Source: Persicaria tinctoria
Taxonomy: Eukaryota > Streptophyta > Magnoliopsida > Caryophyllales > Polygonaceae
NCBI GenBank assembly: GCA_037127255.1
Contig: JBANSL010000005.1
Location: 9,114,001-9,178,000 of the forward strand
Direction of reading: 5' to 3'
Length of the DNA: 64,000 nucleotides
The notes beneath the pieces were generated by a model. That model did not search any database and had not been told where the DNA came from. It saw only the letters and a program-made list of their open reading frames with translations. Below are positions 22,624 to 33,352 of the stretch, in pieces (position 1 is the first letter of the stretch; every line of letters begins with the position of its first letter). The position numbers were made by a program, and so were the translations under genes.

Positions 22624-25253
22624 GTATACCTTGTGATGATAAAAGGACTGGGTTTCAGAGTCCTTAAATCGATTGGATTTTGAAATTTTAATTTGAGGAT
22701 TTTTTTTGTACTACCTAAACAGATGGTTGATTCAAATGATATGCGGGAAGAATTTCTTCCAATAAGTGCAGCAAAGTTGCAACTATAATAAGGTAATGAA
22801 ACAGGTGAGAGTATAGGCAAATTGTGTGAATGTCGCATAGTCAACGAGCAACACCCATTTGATTTGGGTTTGGAGGACATGACGCAAGAGAAATTAATGC
22901 ACATGTACCCCAATTTGTGAATCATGGCAAATAAAATTTTGAAGGCATACCTCTTGCTAGTCACACACCAGCACAACCAAATCCAATCTATCCCAAATTC
23001 AAGACAGAAGCCAATATACCAAGCGAGGGTAAGATTTGCAAATGAATAGCTCGCCTTGGGGACTTGAGTTAACATGCTGTATATAAGTTGATTAGAGTAA
23101 TGTAGCAGCCTCACCAGAGTGGAGTTAAACCGATGAAACCCGATTTGAATTCTCAATAAAACCGCCCTCCCTAAGCAGTGACTAACCATACAAGTGTGAC
23201 TAAGAATGCATGTAAGCAGGCCACCTAAGAACAGGCTGACAGATTTAAAAAGCAAATAGTTCATATAGTTTCGATACCAATTGAAACGATGTCGATGTAC
23301 CTGTAATGGATGGGTAACAGACGAGGGAAGAGAACCCAAGTCCCGAATTGTAGAGCTCAACACCATACATAACCATAGAAACGTAGTGTCAAAAGCACAT
23401 GCAAAGACATAAACTATGCAATTCTCAGCAGCCAGGGGACGAACAACCCCTCCAATCCACAACACCCAGAGCAGAGATCCGCTAGGTTGCAACAGAACAG
23501 AGCCGATTGTATAGACTGTTAAGCCGAAAAAATTTGTTGCACACTTATACATGAATCCAAGCAAACAAAAACTAGTGCTAGGATAGAGATGAGACCATTG
23601 AAATGCAAGTATCAATAACATACATGGAAGTGCAAGTACCACTATCATACTTGAGCATATTTTACAAGGACAGATTGCAGGAACACCCAAAAACCACTTG
23701 GACACAAGTGGGTTGAGAGTAGGCGAGCCCTTATACGCATCGTATGGGTTGGTTGAGATAGTTGACAACATTGAGTTCACCTTTAATGCTGGAGACAGGG
23801 TGATAGCAGCAAATCCAAGCCATGGTTTTGATTTCATAAAGCTTGCTGTAAGAGCTGGCAGAATAACAGCAACTTGATTCACAAAGGTTAGCAGATCACA
23901 GTTGTTAGGCCGCAACACACACAAATAATTTAACATAACGTTTCTATTCATATGGAAGGATTTATACCATAAGAGATGCCCAATAAAACAATAAGACATG
24001 ATTTCTGGCAAATCGTTACAAAGTGTTTTGGTAAAGAACGAAATCCCTGTATGTTTTCGATCCCTTTTATTCACAGAGGGGACACAAGACCATGGAATTA
24101 AGTTAAAATTAATTGAAGCAGAAAAAGATTTATATAGTGATTTATGTAAATGCATTTGATCGATACATGTGGAATTCGCAGTGCGAAGCTTATAGACTAC
24201 AAGGGTAACCATAATACATAGGCGGCTAAGTCCACGGCACCTTTGCATATTTTCAAGTGGAACCTGATCAACCGAGCGGAGATCTACCATCCTGAAAGGT
24301 GTTATACTATTAGGACTGAGCCTTATGACATCCGCATCAAGACACCTATTTTCAGTTGCAGGATTTAAGACATACACAACTTTGTCAGAACTGGAGATAG
24401 GAGCAAAATAAGCCCCAAAATCCACAGTTTGTTTAAGGCCCGAAACTCGGGGGGTAAGGGGTGAAGAGGAAACCTCTAACACCGGGTTTTTTAAGCACCA
24501 ATAGATGGTGAATAACAGAGCTATGAATAGCACACAAGGCAAACCAAACATCAGCTCTATGAAATTCATGAGTATTACCAAGCAGTTGATTAACACACCA
24601 AGTTTAAGAACAAAAATTCCTTCACAAAGAAACTTCTCATGATACCTGGGAAAACGGAGCATCAAGGATGCCCACCACAACCACCACAAGGTATTGGCAA
24701 TCCTGGACATTAGAATGCAATTAACAAAACATAGGCAAGAGATTTTCAAATTACAGATGCAAGTAACGTAGATTAATAGCAAATTAGCCTCCACCAAAGC
24801 CAAGTTCAGACTTGCAAAACCCAAATTAATGAGAATCAAATCTACATTCAAGCTGAGGAAAGAAGCCATGACAGCCCCATAAACCTCAGATTTTTCAAGG
24901 CCCGAAAATCGGGGGGTAGGGGGTGAAGAGACGTAGGCCTTTAACACCGGGTTTTTCAACCACCGAAAGGCGGTAATTTTACTAGACTTGACAAAGCAAT
25001 TAGATAAAATTAGATTTGAGATGAAGTAGAGTGACCTGATCAAGGATGAAAGAGCCACAACAGTGGAGAAGGGAGAAGACAAACCCAACAGAACATCACC
25101 GTAAGAGTCGGAGAGGAGCCAGAACACCCTCCCACACACGCCGTTCAGAGAGAAGACGACCCCGGAGCGCACCTCCACTACGAGCCGGCGAGCAGAAGCA
25201 CCGACGGCGAACCCCACAAAACCATGACCGGACCGGCACACCACCGCTCCCAC
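22620..25253 (-). CDS. LINE ORF1, uninterrupted 877-residue protein of unrecognised type
   Basis: One open frame of 877 codons runs from ATG 25253 to TGA 22622-22620. The stop overlaps the ORF2 start in the sequence ATGA. The position is that of LINE ORF1, normally an RNA-binding protein. I see none of the usual plant signatures: no CCHC knuckle, no DUF4283-like region, no clear RRM. The protein is rich in Leu, Phe, Ser and Cys, with several hydrophobic stretches that could be membrane segments (for example around LVILMNFIELMFGLPCVLFI). It has an internal repeat: WLKNPVLKAYVSSPPTPRFS recurs as WCLKNPVLEVSSSPLTPRVS (DNA about 24890-24970 and 24430-24510). No nonsense codon occurs, whereas ORF2 has five. 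It might be a novel ORF1, captured sequence, or a long frame helped by T-rich composition. Confidence 0.55.
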   Translation of the reverse strand: MGAVVCRSGHGFVGFAVGASARRLVVEVRSGVVFSLNGVCGRVFWLLSDSYGDVLLGLSSPFSTVVALSSLIRSLYFISNLILSNCFVKSSKITAFRWLKNPVLKAYVSSPPTPRFSGLEKSEVYGAVMASFLSLNVDLILINLGFASLNLALVEANLLLIYVTCICNLKISCLCFVNCILMSRIANTLWWLWWASLMLRFPRYHEKFLCEGIFVLKLGVLINCLVILMNFIELMFGLPCVLFIALLFTIYWCLKNPVLEVSSSPLTPRVSGLKQTVDFGAYFAPISSSDKVVYVLNPATENRCLDADVIRLSPNSITPFRMVDLRSVDQVPLENMQRCRGLSRLCIMVTLVVYKLRTANSTCIDQMHLHKSLYKSFSASINFNLIPWSCVPSVNKRDRKHTGISFFTKTLCNDLPEIMSYCFIGHLLWYKSFHMNRNVMLNYLCVLRPNNCDLLTFVNQVAVILPALTASFMKSKPWLGFAAITLSPALKVNSMLSTISTNPYDAYKGSPTLNPLVSKWFLGVPAICPCKICSSMIVVLALPCMLLILAFQWSHLYPSTSFCLLGFMYKCATNFFGLTVYTIGSVLLQPSGSLLWVLWIGGVVRPLAAENCIVYVFACAFDTTFLWLCMVLSSTIRDLGSLPSSVTHPLQVHRHRFNWYRNYMNYLLFKSVSLFLGGLLTCILSHTCMVSHCLGRAVLLRIQIGFHRFNSTLVRLLHYSNQLIYSMLTQVPKASYSFANLTLAWYIGFCLEFGIDWIWLCWCVTSKRYAFKILFAMIHKLGYMCINFSCVMSSKPKSNGCCSLTMRHSHNLPILSPVSLPYYSCNFAALIGRNSSRISFESTICLGSTKKILKLKFQNPIDLRTLKPSPFIITRYT

Positions 25254-25301
25254 TGACAGACAAATTTCTTTCTCTTTTTGAAGTTTTTCATCACCCTCAC
25301 T

Positions 25302-25610
25302 TCACCACGACACAAGAATCCGTACGGTCGAGGGAACATCCATGAGCAACGCAGACATGGCAACAGAGGCACTTTCAAACCAATGATTTTGATTTGAGTG
25401 ACATTGCAAGAGTTTGGGTTTAGCCACCAAGCCGATTTCCGGCATTAATGAACAGAAACCAGCAGGGGTGCCGGAAGGAGGGTACGAAGGCGGCTTGAAA
25501 AGGCCGATTTGGTGGCGAGAAGCCTCGCATAAGGGGAGAACGATGGAGGAATTGGTGCGGTTTGGGAGTTTGATGAACGGAGGAGATGAGAGAAAGGGGG
25601 CGCGTGTCAT
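25302..25610 (-). CDS. Small upstream frame in LINE 5' UTR, doubtful
   Basis: A 102-residue Pro/Ser-rich frame precedes ORF1 in the GC-rich 5' region. There is no domain and it may be a chance or upstream ORF. Listed because it lies in the promoter-bearing leader of a full-length LINE. Confidence 0.2.
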   Translation of the reverse strand: MTRAPFLSSPPFIKLPNRTNSSIVLPLCEASRHQIGLFKPPSYPPSGTPAGFCSLMPEIGLVAKPKLLQCHSNQNHWFESASVAMSALLMDVPSTVRILVSW

Positions 25611-25657
25611 GGCGCGTTCTCTAACCCTAAAAGGGAGTTTCTGAACCGACTTTTTTT

Positions 25658-25783
25658 ACAATTTCATACTTCTTATTAATAAGTATCAAATTATTACAAA
25701 AAAATTGATAAAAAAAATAATTTTTTTAGTTCTTAAAAAAACGTGCAAAACCTAAAAGGACTTATATTGTTGAACGGAGTTAG
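25658..25783. mobile_element. Right half of the LINE-split MITE
   Basis: Inverted complement of 18352-18465, ending TGTTGAACGGAGTTAG before TA. It includes the second copy of the LINE target duplication (25658-25671). Confidence 0.85.
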
Positions 25784-25861
25784 TAATATATAGATTTATA
25801 ATTGTATTATTTATATATTAATAAAAATATTAAATACTTAAAATAAATAAATAAATAGCAA

Positions 25862-27129
25862 TTGGCCTTCAAAAAGAGAGAGTTAAATTTAACCTGGGAT
25901 ATACAAGGAATTAACCAATACCTCCGTGATAAGGTAAACGAAGAAACCATTGAGACAATACTATCAACACCAATACCAAAACACATCCTCCAAGACAGAT
26001 TATATTGGAAAGAAAGCAAAAATGGATGGTTCTCCACTGCTTCTGCAGTTGACCTAATTCATACACTTAAAAAACATGCCAAATCGGACCTCAGTTGGAT
26101 TTGGAAGTTGGACACTACACCAAAAATCAAAACCTTCTTATGGAAAATCACAAAGAAAGGCATACCAACATCAGCTGTGCTCGCAAATAGGGGGGTTGGA
26201 ATCCCGACCAACTGCCCTCTTTGTGACTCCTGTTATGAGGACATCCCCCACCTCTTATGGCATTGCCCAGTAACACTAGCCACAATAAAATCAATGGACC
26301 CAAAAATATACAAAACAATAGAAGCAATCAAAATTACTGTGCAAGATGTAAATACAACCCTAAAGACTATAAACACCAAAAGCAACAAAGACCAATTTTC
26401 AAAGTTAGCATGGACATGGTGGAGCATTTGGATGTTCCGAAACAAAGCACTTTTTGAAAACGTCAAACCAGATATTCGTAACATATCGGCCTTTGCCCAA
26501 AACCAAATCTATTACTGGAAACCAGCCAAGATAGATGAGGAAACTATCTCAACCTGTGATAAAAGTACAACAACAGTAAAGCGTAGGAAAACATCGAGAT
26601 GGAAAAAACCTCCAGAAGGAAGCTACAAGATAAACTTTGATGGTGCTTTTTCTGATTCTGGAAAAGCCGCTTATGGGTACATAATTAGGGATAATAATGG
26701 AGCGCCGATTCACATGGCTTCTGGGCCTTCCCCTATTACCTCTGTTGTGGGTGCCGAAGGCTATGCGATGTGGCAAGGTATTAATATGGCTCAGGAAATG
26801 AACCTCCAACGTATCATAATCGAAGGTGATAACCTCACCATCATAAATAGCCTCAAAGGCATTTGGTCCCCACCAGGAGAAATTGAAATGATCGTCTCTG
26901 ACGCTCTCTTCTCCTTGAGCTGCTTCAGCTCCTCTCAGGTCTGTCATATATACCGTGAAGCTAACTAGGCTGCGGATCGGCTATCGCACTTTGACTTAGC
27001 TTTTTCCGGTTCCTCGCATGACGACATAGAACTTCGTTCTATCATCCTTAGGGATGCGCTTGACAAGTAGCAATGCTAGGACTGTGCTTGTCAAATTCTT
27101 TTCGGTTCAAAAAAAAAAAAAAAAAAAAA
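25862..27129 (+). pseudogene. 5'-truncated LINE: zf-RVT and RNase H end of ORF2, with poly(A)
   Basis: The frame at 25862-26968 encodes a zinc-binding segment (GIPTNCPLCDSCYEDIPHLL with WHC following), a WxxWMFRN block and an RNase H domain (INFDGAF, GAEGYAMW, EGDNLT). An in-frame TAG at 26966-26968 interrupts the last conserved block. Reading continues in frame as AADRLSHFDLAFSG to about 27070. A 20 bp A tract ends near 27129. This is a dead-on-arrival insertion on the plus strand. No clear target duplication was found. Confidence 0.85.
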
Positions 27130-28171
27130 CCTTTGTTTTGAAAACAAGTCAAAAAAAAAAAAGGTTAAAATGAATTTTGGTATAGGATGGATCATATCAT
27201 TTGGATAGCACGCATAATTGCGTGCATCGAAGACATGTGAAATAAATTCGCAACGAACCTTTATTTCATGTCATCTCTCTCTACTGTCTACTGTGTCTCT
27301 CTTTTGCATTCATTTACAAATTACAACTAGCTGACTAGCTGCAGCTAGTTTCAAGCTCTTCATGATTCAGTGACTGAATTTGGACAAAATCTTTGCTAAT
27401 TTGTCGCTCTATATATGATAGATTTATTTGTCCGGAATTTACAAATAAATTTGAAATTTTATTATTTTTGAGTTTAATCTCAAACTAAACAAATGTGCTA
27501 AGTGTTCCAAAAGATTGAAATTTTATACAAAACAAAGGTATACAAGTTACACAAATGTGAAATTACACACTACAATCTTTATATAGGTTCATTTTAATGA
27601 AAAAATCTTTAAAATAATTTATTGAGTACTACTGTATTCCTTAATTTATATGTTATGTAAATACTATTAGTATTTATAAAGTAATAGATGTAAAAGTTTA
27701 GATATTATATAAACAATATATATACTCCGCAATATTTTAATACAAATATATAAAAATTAATATAAGTAACATATATAAACGGGTCGGGCCTACCGGCCCG
27801 CTTGGGCTTAACTCTTAGCCAAAGCTCGGCCCTATGGGGCAACCGGGCTGGGCTTATCGGCCCGCTTGGGCCAATTGTCTTACCCAAACCCGTATATTTT
27901 ACAGGACGGGTTGGGCAGGTTAGCCCATGTATACTCAGGTCTACTTTTGTCTTATATAAGAAGCCATAAAGCTTCACTTTGGGCTGGACCCAAAATATGG
28001 GCCATGGGCCAACATATTAGATATTTTTTGGGCCTGTGTTTTCAAATTAAGAGGATTTTACTCTAATAGTTAGTAGCCAGGAGCCACCAATCCTATTAAG
28101 ATTTAAAAAAAAAAATTCTCCTCCTTACTATGTAAATTTAGTAGTTTCATTGCGCATTTTTTCATTTTAAA
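27130..28171. other. Intergenic DNA with a GGGCC-rich repeat
   Basis: Mostly AT-rich. At 27780-28040 there is a GC-rich, imperfectly repeated segment (GGGCCTACCGGCCCGCTTGG and variants) that looks like a degraded repeat, possibly hAT-related. No gene. Confidence 0.5.
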
Positions 28172-28367
28172 CTAGCCTATACCCGTGCGCCACGCACGGG
28201 ATTTTTAAAATTAATCTAAGTACACTTATCTTATTTTTCGGATGTTATCATATTAATCAATGCGTTTTAGATAATATAAGTTCAAATCTCGTATAAATTA
28301 TCTATGATTATGTGTAATTGTTGATAGAGGATATGTGTAGAAAGAGGGAGAAAGTGGTCTACCAATC

Positions 28368-29610
28368 TTTTTTTTTTTTTTGAGAACAAGCTGATCACTT
28401 CATTTCATATCATCCATAATAGCATTAACATGTTCGGCGACGTCGTAGATTTGCGATCGACATCTGATGGCTCTTTTGAGTCCACAATCTGAGATGTCCG
28501 CTTGTGTCTCCATAGTTCTCTGTGTGCGCTGCCCCTTTGTCCGATCGATTCGTTCGTCTTTTGGCTTGTTTCTATGTAGAATGGCTTGTACATTTTTTGT
28601 GTTTGTTTATTTCTGTCATTTGCTTCTGCTATTTCATTTCTGTCATTTGCTTCAGTTATTTGCTTCTGTAATTTGTTTTCAGTTGTACATGATGGTTAGT
28701 CCATCTACCGGCTTGTCCGGCTCTCGGTTTCGCTAGGCTTGTCTAGCGGACCGAATTCTTATCTTGCCTCAAAAAAAAATAAAAAATATCATCCATAATA
28801 GCATTAACAATGTCTTGCGGTAATTGATCTAAACTAAAAAACAAAGTTGAATTAATCAGTCTGCTAGTAGCTAATTTATGTGCTGCAGAATTTCCTTCCC
28901 TTCTCACATGTGACCAGGTGATCGATTTAAATCCTTGAGCCTCCTTCCGAATGTCCTTGACCAGCGCAACCAGTGTTCCTCTTCCTTGGAATCCCTCAGC
29001 AAACTTTGACACTAATGAAGCACAATCAGATTCAATTTGCACGTCCTGCAACCCTCTCTCCTTCGCAAATCTCACCGCCCACCTAACTGCCTCAGCCTCC
29101 GTGAGCTCAACATCACTCGTGGTTTGAACCATCCGGTGTCCCGCAGCTGTAAAGGTTCCATCGTCCCTCCTCTGCACAAACCCGATAGCAACTCCTCCCC
29201 CTCGAGGCAAGCTGGCATCACAATTGAATTTAGCCACGCCTTGCCTCGATCGTTTCCATCGTCGGTCTTCATCGATCCCCCTTCTTGGCCTTTCTACTAT
29301 AGTGTGGTCGTTGTAACTCCGGTAGTCTACAAGGAGCTCCGTAGCCTGACGGGCAACCACTCCTGGGTCCATGGTGATACCCTCAAAGATCCGTTTGTTC
29401 CTCGCCTGCCAAATCTTCCAAATTAGCACCACCCACCATTGTCTGTCTTGTTCCGAGCACTGTGTGAAGACCAACATAAAGGTCTGAAAAACACTCCTTG
29501 TACCCGTCCAGTACTTAACCAATCTAGGCACTGATTTCCAATCTTGTTTTTCAAGGGAAAAATCTTTTTTAGTATATTTATCATAAAGAGGACATGAAGT
29601 CATGTATGCA
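28368..29610 (-). pseudogene. 5'-truncated LINE with RNase H domain, itself interrupted
   Basis: Minus-strand frame 29603-28743 encodes a linker (VVLIWKIWQARNKRIFEG) and RNase H (KFNCDASL, TEAEAVRWA, ESDCAS, GNSAAHKLA). The 3' poly(A) appears as T's at 28368-28380. The LINE 3' UTR is split by another retroelement at 28431-28785. It lies inside the Helitron. Confidence 0.82.
28431..28785 (+). mobile_element. Short retroelement (SINE or LINE 3' end) with 24 bp target duplication
   Basis: A 355 bp insertion ends in an A-rich tail. It is flanked by a perfect 24 bp direct repeat (28407-28430 and 28786-28809, core CATCCATAATAGCATTAACA). It splits the 3' UTR of the LINE above. A 3' block including GGTTAGTCCATCTACCGG recurs in diverged form at about 44770-44800, so the family is dispersed. 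Confidence 0.85.
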
Positions 29611-29712
29611 CTATAACCCTTCTATCTTAATAAAAATGATAAAAATCAAGGGATATGTCCCAATGCAACATATAATATGGATTGTAGATTCAAGTTTCAA
29701 CTACTTAGCTAC

Positions 29713-29775
29713 ACCTTGAATTTGGTAAATAAAGAGCGGTCATCCGGGGACCTTTGGGCCATTCCGGAATGGTTT
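29713..29775 (-). mobile_element. Internally deleted copy of the 103 bp SINE-like element
   Basis: Reverse complement matches both ends of 17711-17813 (AACCATTCCGGAATGG and GACCGCTCTTTATTTACCAA) but lacks about 40 bp including the promoter boxes. Flanked by the 12 bp repeat CTACTTAGCTAC (29701-29712 and 29776-29787). Confidence 0.7.
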
Positions 29776-30176
29776 CTACTTAGCTACGCCACATAAAGGC
29801 AAATGTCATATCTTATTAAATCATACAGTACTATATATAGTTGTTTGACCTTTTTTTTTACCCAATTAGAATATGCAACATAAAACTGCAGGCCATAGAG
29901 ACGATGTTTCCTGGTTTGGTGATGCTTTCGATACTTCTGCAAAAGCATGGAAGATTTCTTCTTTTGCATACCCCATAGCAGTAAACTACACAAGGTACAA
30001 AAAGTCAGAGAGATGTCAACATTAAAGAAAAATAATTAACTTTAAAAGTCCGAGAAATGTCAACATTAAAAAGAGACCACCTATAAAATATACTACTAAA
30101 GGAAACAAATTTTAAAATTGTAGTGTCACTGATAGCAGAATGTTGACAGTATCCAAACAAATACTGACTTGAGTTT

Positions 30177-31565
30177 TTAGCTAAAAGGCAACCCTCGATA
30201 GTACAATCTCAAAAGTATTTGACAACCTACCTTATCAAGATACTCAAGTGGAAAACTGCTCAAACCAATACAACCATCTCTGAATCTACTAGTACAACAT
30301 ACCTTATCAAGAGTTGGTGATTCTATTTCCTCAAATGAATGAGCACTAGCCATCTCTGAATCTACTACAACTATTCTCTCTGAATCATAAATTATGTATT
30401 GGACGTCTGACTTTGGGACAGAGTCAGTCAAATTAGATCTCGCCAAACAATCTTGAGCAGCTTGACGACCTTCTTCTGTCAACATATATCTGCATAGTAC
30501 ACACGAACATTTCTTAATCGAGCATGGACCAAGCTTGACTACAAGCTAGCACAGACATAGGAAAGGTCATAGAAAAGGTGGGACATTCAGTTTCTGGAAA
30601 AAGCTTGACTGGTTTTTTCAGTTGCATCACAAAGTTGTCACCTGAAAACATGCATATTTGGAAACCAATCCTATATTTTGTTTTTTGAAGTGTAGCTTTG
30701 ATTCTCTTCCATCAGGTTAGGATTGTGCTTTCACTAAAAAAAAATATAGATGCAAAAACTTCTTTATATCTACATCATAAATACAGAAGGATAGCATACT
30801 TTGCAGGGCAACTTGATTTCACGACCAGGCCTTTGCTTACTAATGTTTTCATGCAACTCCATCCAATATACCACTCCCTGGGAAAACTGCCAAATTGCCC
30901 TGGTTTACCTTTTCCCTTTTCTGGCCTAAGCACAAAGAAAACCAGAAATTAAAATGAGTGTTACATGACTATAATTCTTCCATGCTTACATGAGTTATAT
31001 CACAATCTTAAATCAAAAGACGTCAAAGGAGAGTAGATGATATGAAAAACCAAACTATGAAAATAAAGCAATAAAAGAGCTTTTGCAAGAAAGTAGGAAA
31101 AAAAGTTGCTTTTTCAGGAGTATTATCTTACGCTATAGGAGCACGGGAAAGCCCACTTGCCTCAACTGCATCAATGAGGTCCTGTTTCCGCATAAATTCA
31201 CAATCCTCCATAGTCCCCCTAGTAAATGAAGGCTTTTCGATTCATTATTCAAATTGATTGAATATGTGGTGGTAGAAATCATTTAATGATGGTGATCTAG
31301 TCCAACTGAATTCTTCAAATACTTCAAAATAAAGCAAGCACAAAAGTAACCGAGTAAATGAGCTTCAAAGAGACATTAGACAGTCCATACCTATACAAGG
31401 TAATTAGCAAAGCATATGCCACGAAATTCTTTTGGGGCATATAACGCCTAGATCCTTTGGATTTCTTACGTACCCTTTTGTGCCAAATCAGCATCCACAG
31501 CAACATCGTGATTATTATCAATGAAAAATCTTTGCATTAGTTTAAGGATCCATTTTCCCACTCCC
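30177..31565 (-). pseudogene. MUS81: MUS81 endonuclease fragment captured in Helitron
   Basis: Exon-like pieces in order on the minus strand match the N-terminal half of plant MUS81. From 31565: GVGKWILKLMQRFF (second half of the helix-hairpin-helix region), then SRRYMPQKN and VAYALLITLYR to a donor at 31391. About 31216-31132: FMRKQDLIDAVEASGLS. About 30935-30790: PEKGKGK, FPREWYIGWSCMKTLVSKGL (winged-helix region). About 30485: YMLTEEGRQAAQDCLARSNL. MUS81 is a structure-specific nuclease in recombination. The catalytic ERCC4 nuclease domain and the first exon are absent, and a frameshift lies in the first piece. This is a captured fragment, not a working gene. Confidence 0.85.
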
Positions 31566-31904
31566 CTGACAAAAACAATCCAAAATGTTTACACAGAAAA
31601 AGCATGTGCCACATTGAAAAAGCAAGCTAACTATAGATCAATCACAGTGCAACAAAACATGAAAAACCTTGATGCTTTTCCCTTCCAGGTTTCAAAAAGA
31701 AGGTAAAGGCAAGACCTGGAAGATAGGAAAAACTTAATGCATCATCTCCTCGGACATACTCTGTCCTGCTTGCCCTAGTACACTCATTATTCTTGAAGAT
31801 CATTTCTTTTTCCTCACACAAATAGAATACTACTATTACTATGATCCGTTTTACATGAACATTATGCTAAAACTAAAGATTACATGACACAATTTGTCTT
31901 TAAA

Positions 31905-31989
31905 AGTTTTGGTGCACATTTTAGTTTGAATTAACACATAAAATATGGTATGTTATGTGTTAATTCAAACTAAAATGTACACTAAAACT
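31905..31989. repeat. Long hairpin inside the Helitron
   Basis: Inverted repeat with 37 bp arms, two mismatches and an 11 nt loop (outer part AGTTTTGGTGCACATTTTAG). It is likely a tiny MITE or a captured hairpin in a MUS81 intron. Confidence 0.75.
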
Positions 31990-33101
31990 ATCATAAATTG
32001 CCATGTAATCCACCAAAACCCAGCAACCCGATGAATTTCTCCAATTCCAAATTCTAAATCCTAACCACCCACATTCTCATATTCACCAGTAAATGAACCC
32101 TTCCTAACAAATACATACAATTCACACTACTCACTGTCCTCCACAGTTCCACTTCAACCATTGTTTCAACACAAAAGATTTCACCTTTATCACTTATCAT
32201 TTCAACTCCAATGCAACACAATGATAAGGGGAATTAATGCAACCGCCTGAATTCTTCAAGATCATAATTTTAAGTAGCACATGTAAAATTGAAAATTTTG
32301 GGATTTTAGATACTTCCCACTACCATTAACATGGGCAATAAAGAACGGACATCATATGAAGAAAAAACAATCACCCAAACATCACATTACAGAACTAATT
32401 TAACATTCCGTCAATTCGAATCAAGAACTACAATAAAAAGCTATGCCAAATAAGGGGTACTTACTTGATAGAAGAGAAGTCCTTGCGGGTTAGAATTGGG
32501 GTTTTAGCGCCACAAACTTGAAGTACTGGGATTACCTCAGGTGGTAGCTGGATTGATGAGCAACGGTGAATCTGATGAGCAATGGTGAATCTGAAGTGCA
32601 AGGTAAACGGTATTCGAAGGGAAAGGAAGAGAAAAAAAACCTTCAATTGACGAAAACCCTAGGTCGACTCGACCGGCGATGCTCCTGTCTGCCGGTCCGC
32701 CATCACCGCCGGCAACTCCAACAACGGCCTTCGGCGCTTGCAGCCGATAGAGAGGAGCACCGAGCATCTGAGAGATCCGAGAGATCGAAGAGATGAGGGA
32801 TAAGCGGTTTGAGAAAGGCAGAAAACCGTTTGATCGAGAGAGGTCGTGGGAGAGAGAGCGGATAGAGAAGAGAGAAATAGAAAATAAAGGGCATAAAGGG
32901 GAAGAAAAAAAAAAATCAAAGACGGCTTCACGTGGATAATCTGAGAGGTCTGAAAGTACTCAGCTTTAAGATATAGGAGGATTTGGAGTTATAGTCAATT
33001 TGGAGGTTATATTTCAATTTTTTTTATTAGGAGTGGCTTTAGGGAGGGGAAATTTGTTATACCTGCTGCATTAATAGTAGTTTAGGGGGAGAAATTTGAT
33101 A

Positions 33102-33338
33102 CTCCCTCCGTTCAACAAAACTTGACGTTTTACTATTCATGCACGCTTTTTTAGGAGCTAAAAACTATATAAAATATCGACTTTTTAAATAATTTTTTTT
33201 AACAATTTCGTAGTTATTATTAATAAGTACAAACTTGTTAAAAAAAAATTTAAAAAAAATGAATATTTTATATAGTTTTTATCGTTCTAAAAAAGCGTGC
33301 GTGAATAGTAAACGACAAGTTTTGTTGAACGGAGGGAG
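33102..33338. mobile_element. Stowaway-like MITE (family with AAAACTTGACGTTTTACTA)
   Basis: CTCCCTCCGTTCAACAAAAC at the left and its inverse at the right, flanked by TA. Same family as 55986-56222. Confidence 0.88.
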
Positions 33339-33352
33339 TATGTAAATTAATA

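Larger units (their letters stand above)
18466..25650 (-). mobile_element. Near full-length L1-type LINE, minus strand
   Basis: The 3' end is a poly(A) tail read as T's at 18466-18474. The 14 bp target duplication ACAATTTCATACTT occurs at 18452-18465 and 25658-25671. Reading on the minus strand: 5' UTR about 25650-25254, ORF1 25253-22620, ORF2 22623-18504 with endonuclease, reverse transcriptase, zf-RVT-like and RNase H regions. ORF2 stays in one frame from 22623 to about 19318, with only in-frame stops, then changes frame before RNase H. The element is full-length but no longer able to make intact ORF2. Confidence 0.92.
28172..32981 (-). mobile_element. Helitron, minus strand, carrying MUS81 exons
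   Basis: The 3' end (minus strand) is a GC hairpin CCCGTGCGTGGCGCACGGG, then TATAGG and CTAG at 28175-28172, followed by T. The 5' end reads TCCTCCTATATCTTAAAGC from 32981, preceded by A. Hairpin, CTAG and A/T target fit Helitrons. No Rep/helicase is present, so it is non-autonomous. The interior holds captured MUS81-like exons in the same orientation and later retroelement insertions at 28368-29610 and 29713-29775. The 3' end is strong; the 5' end is inferred. Confidence 0.75.

Noticed and set aside
25046..25345. 99-residue plus-strand Arg-rich frame
   Set aside because: Antisense to the LINE leader and ORF1 start.
32659..32931. MUS81 first exon in the 5' part of the Helitron
   Set aside because: Minus-strand frames here show no similarity to the MUS81 N-terminus; probably promoter or leader DNA of the captured gene or Helitron sequence.
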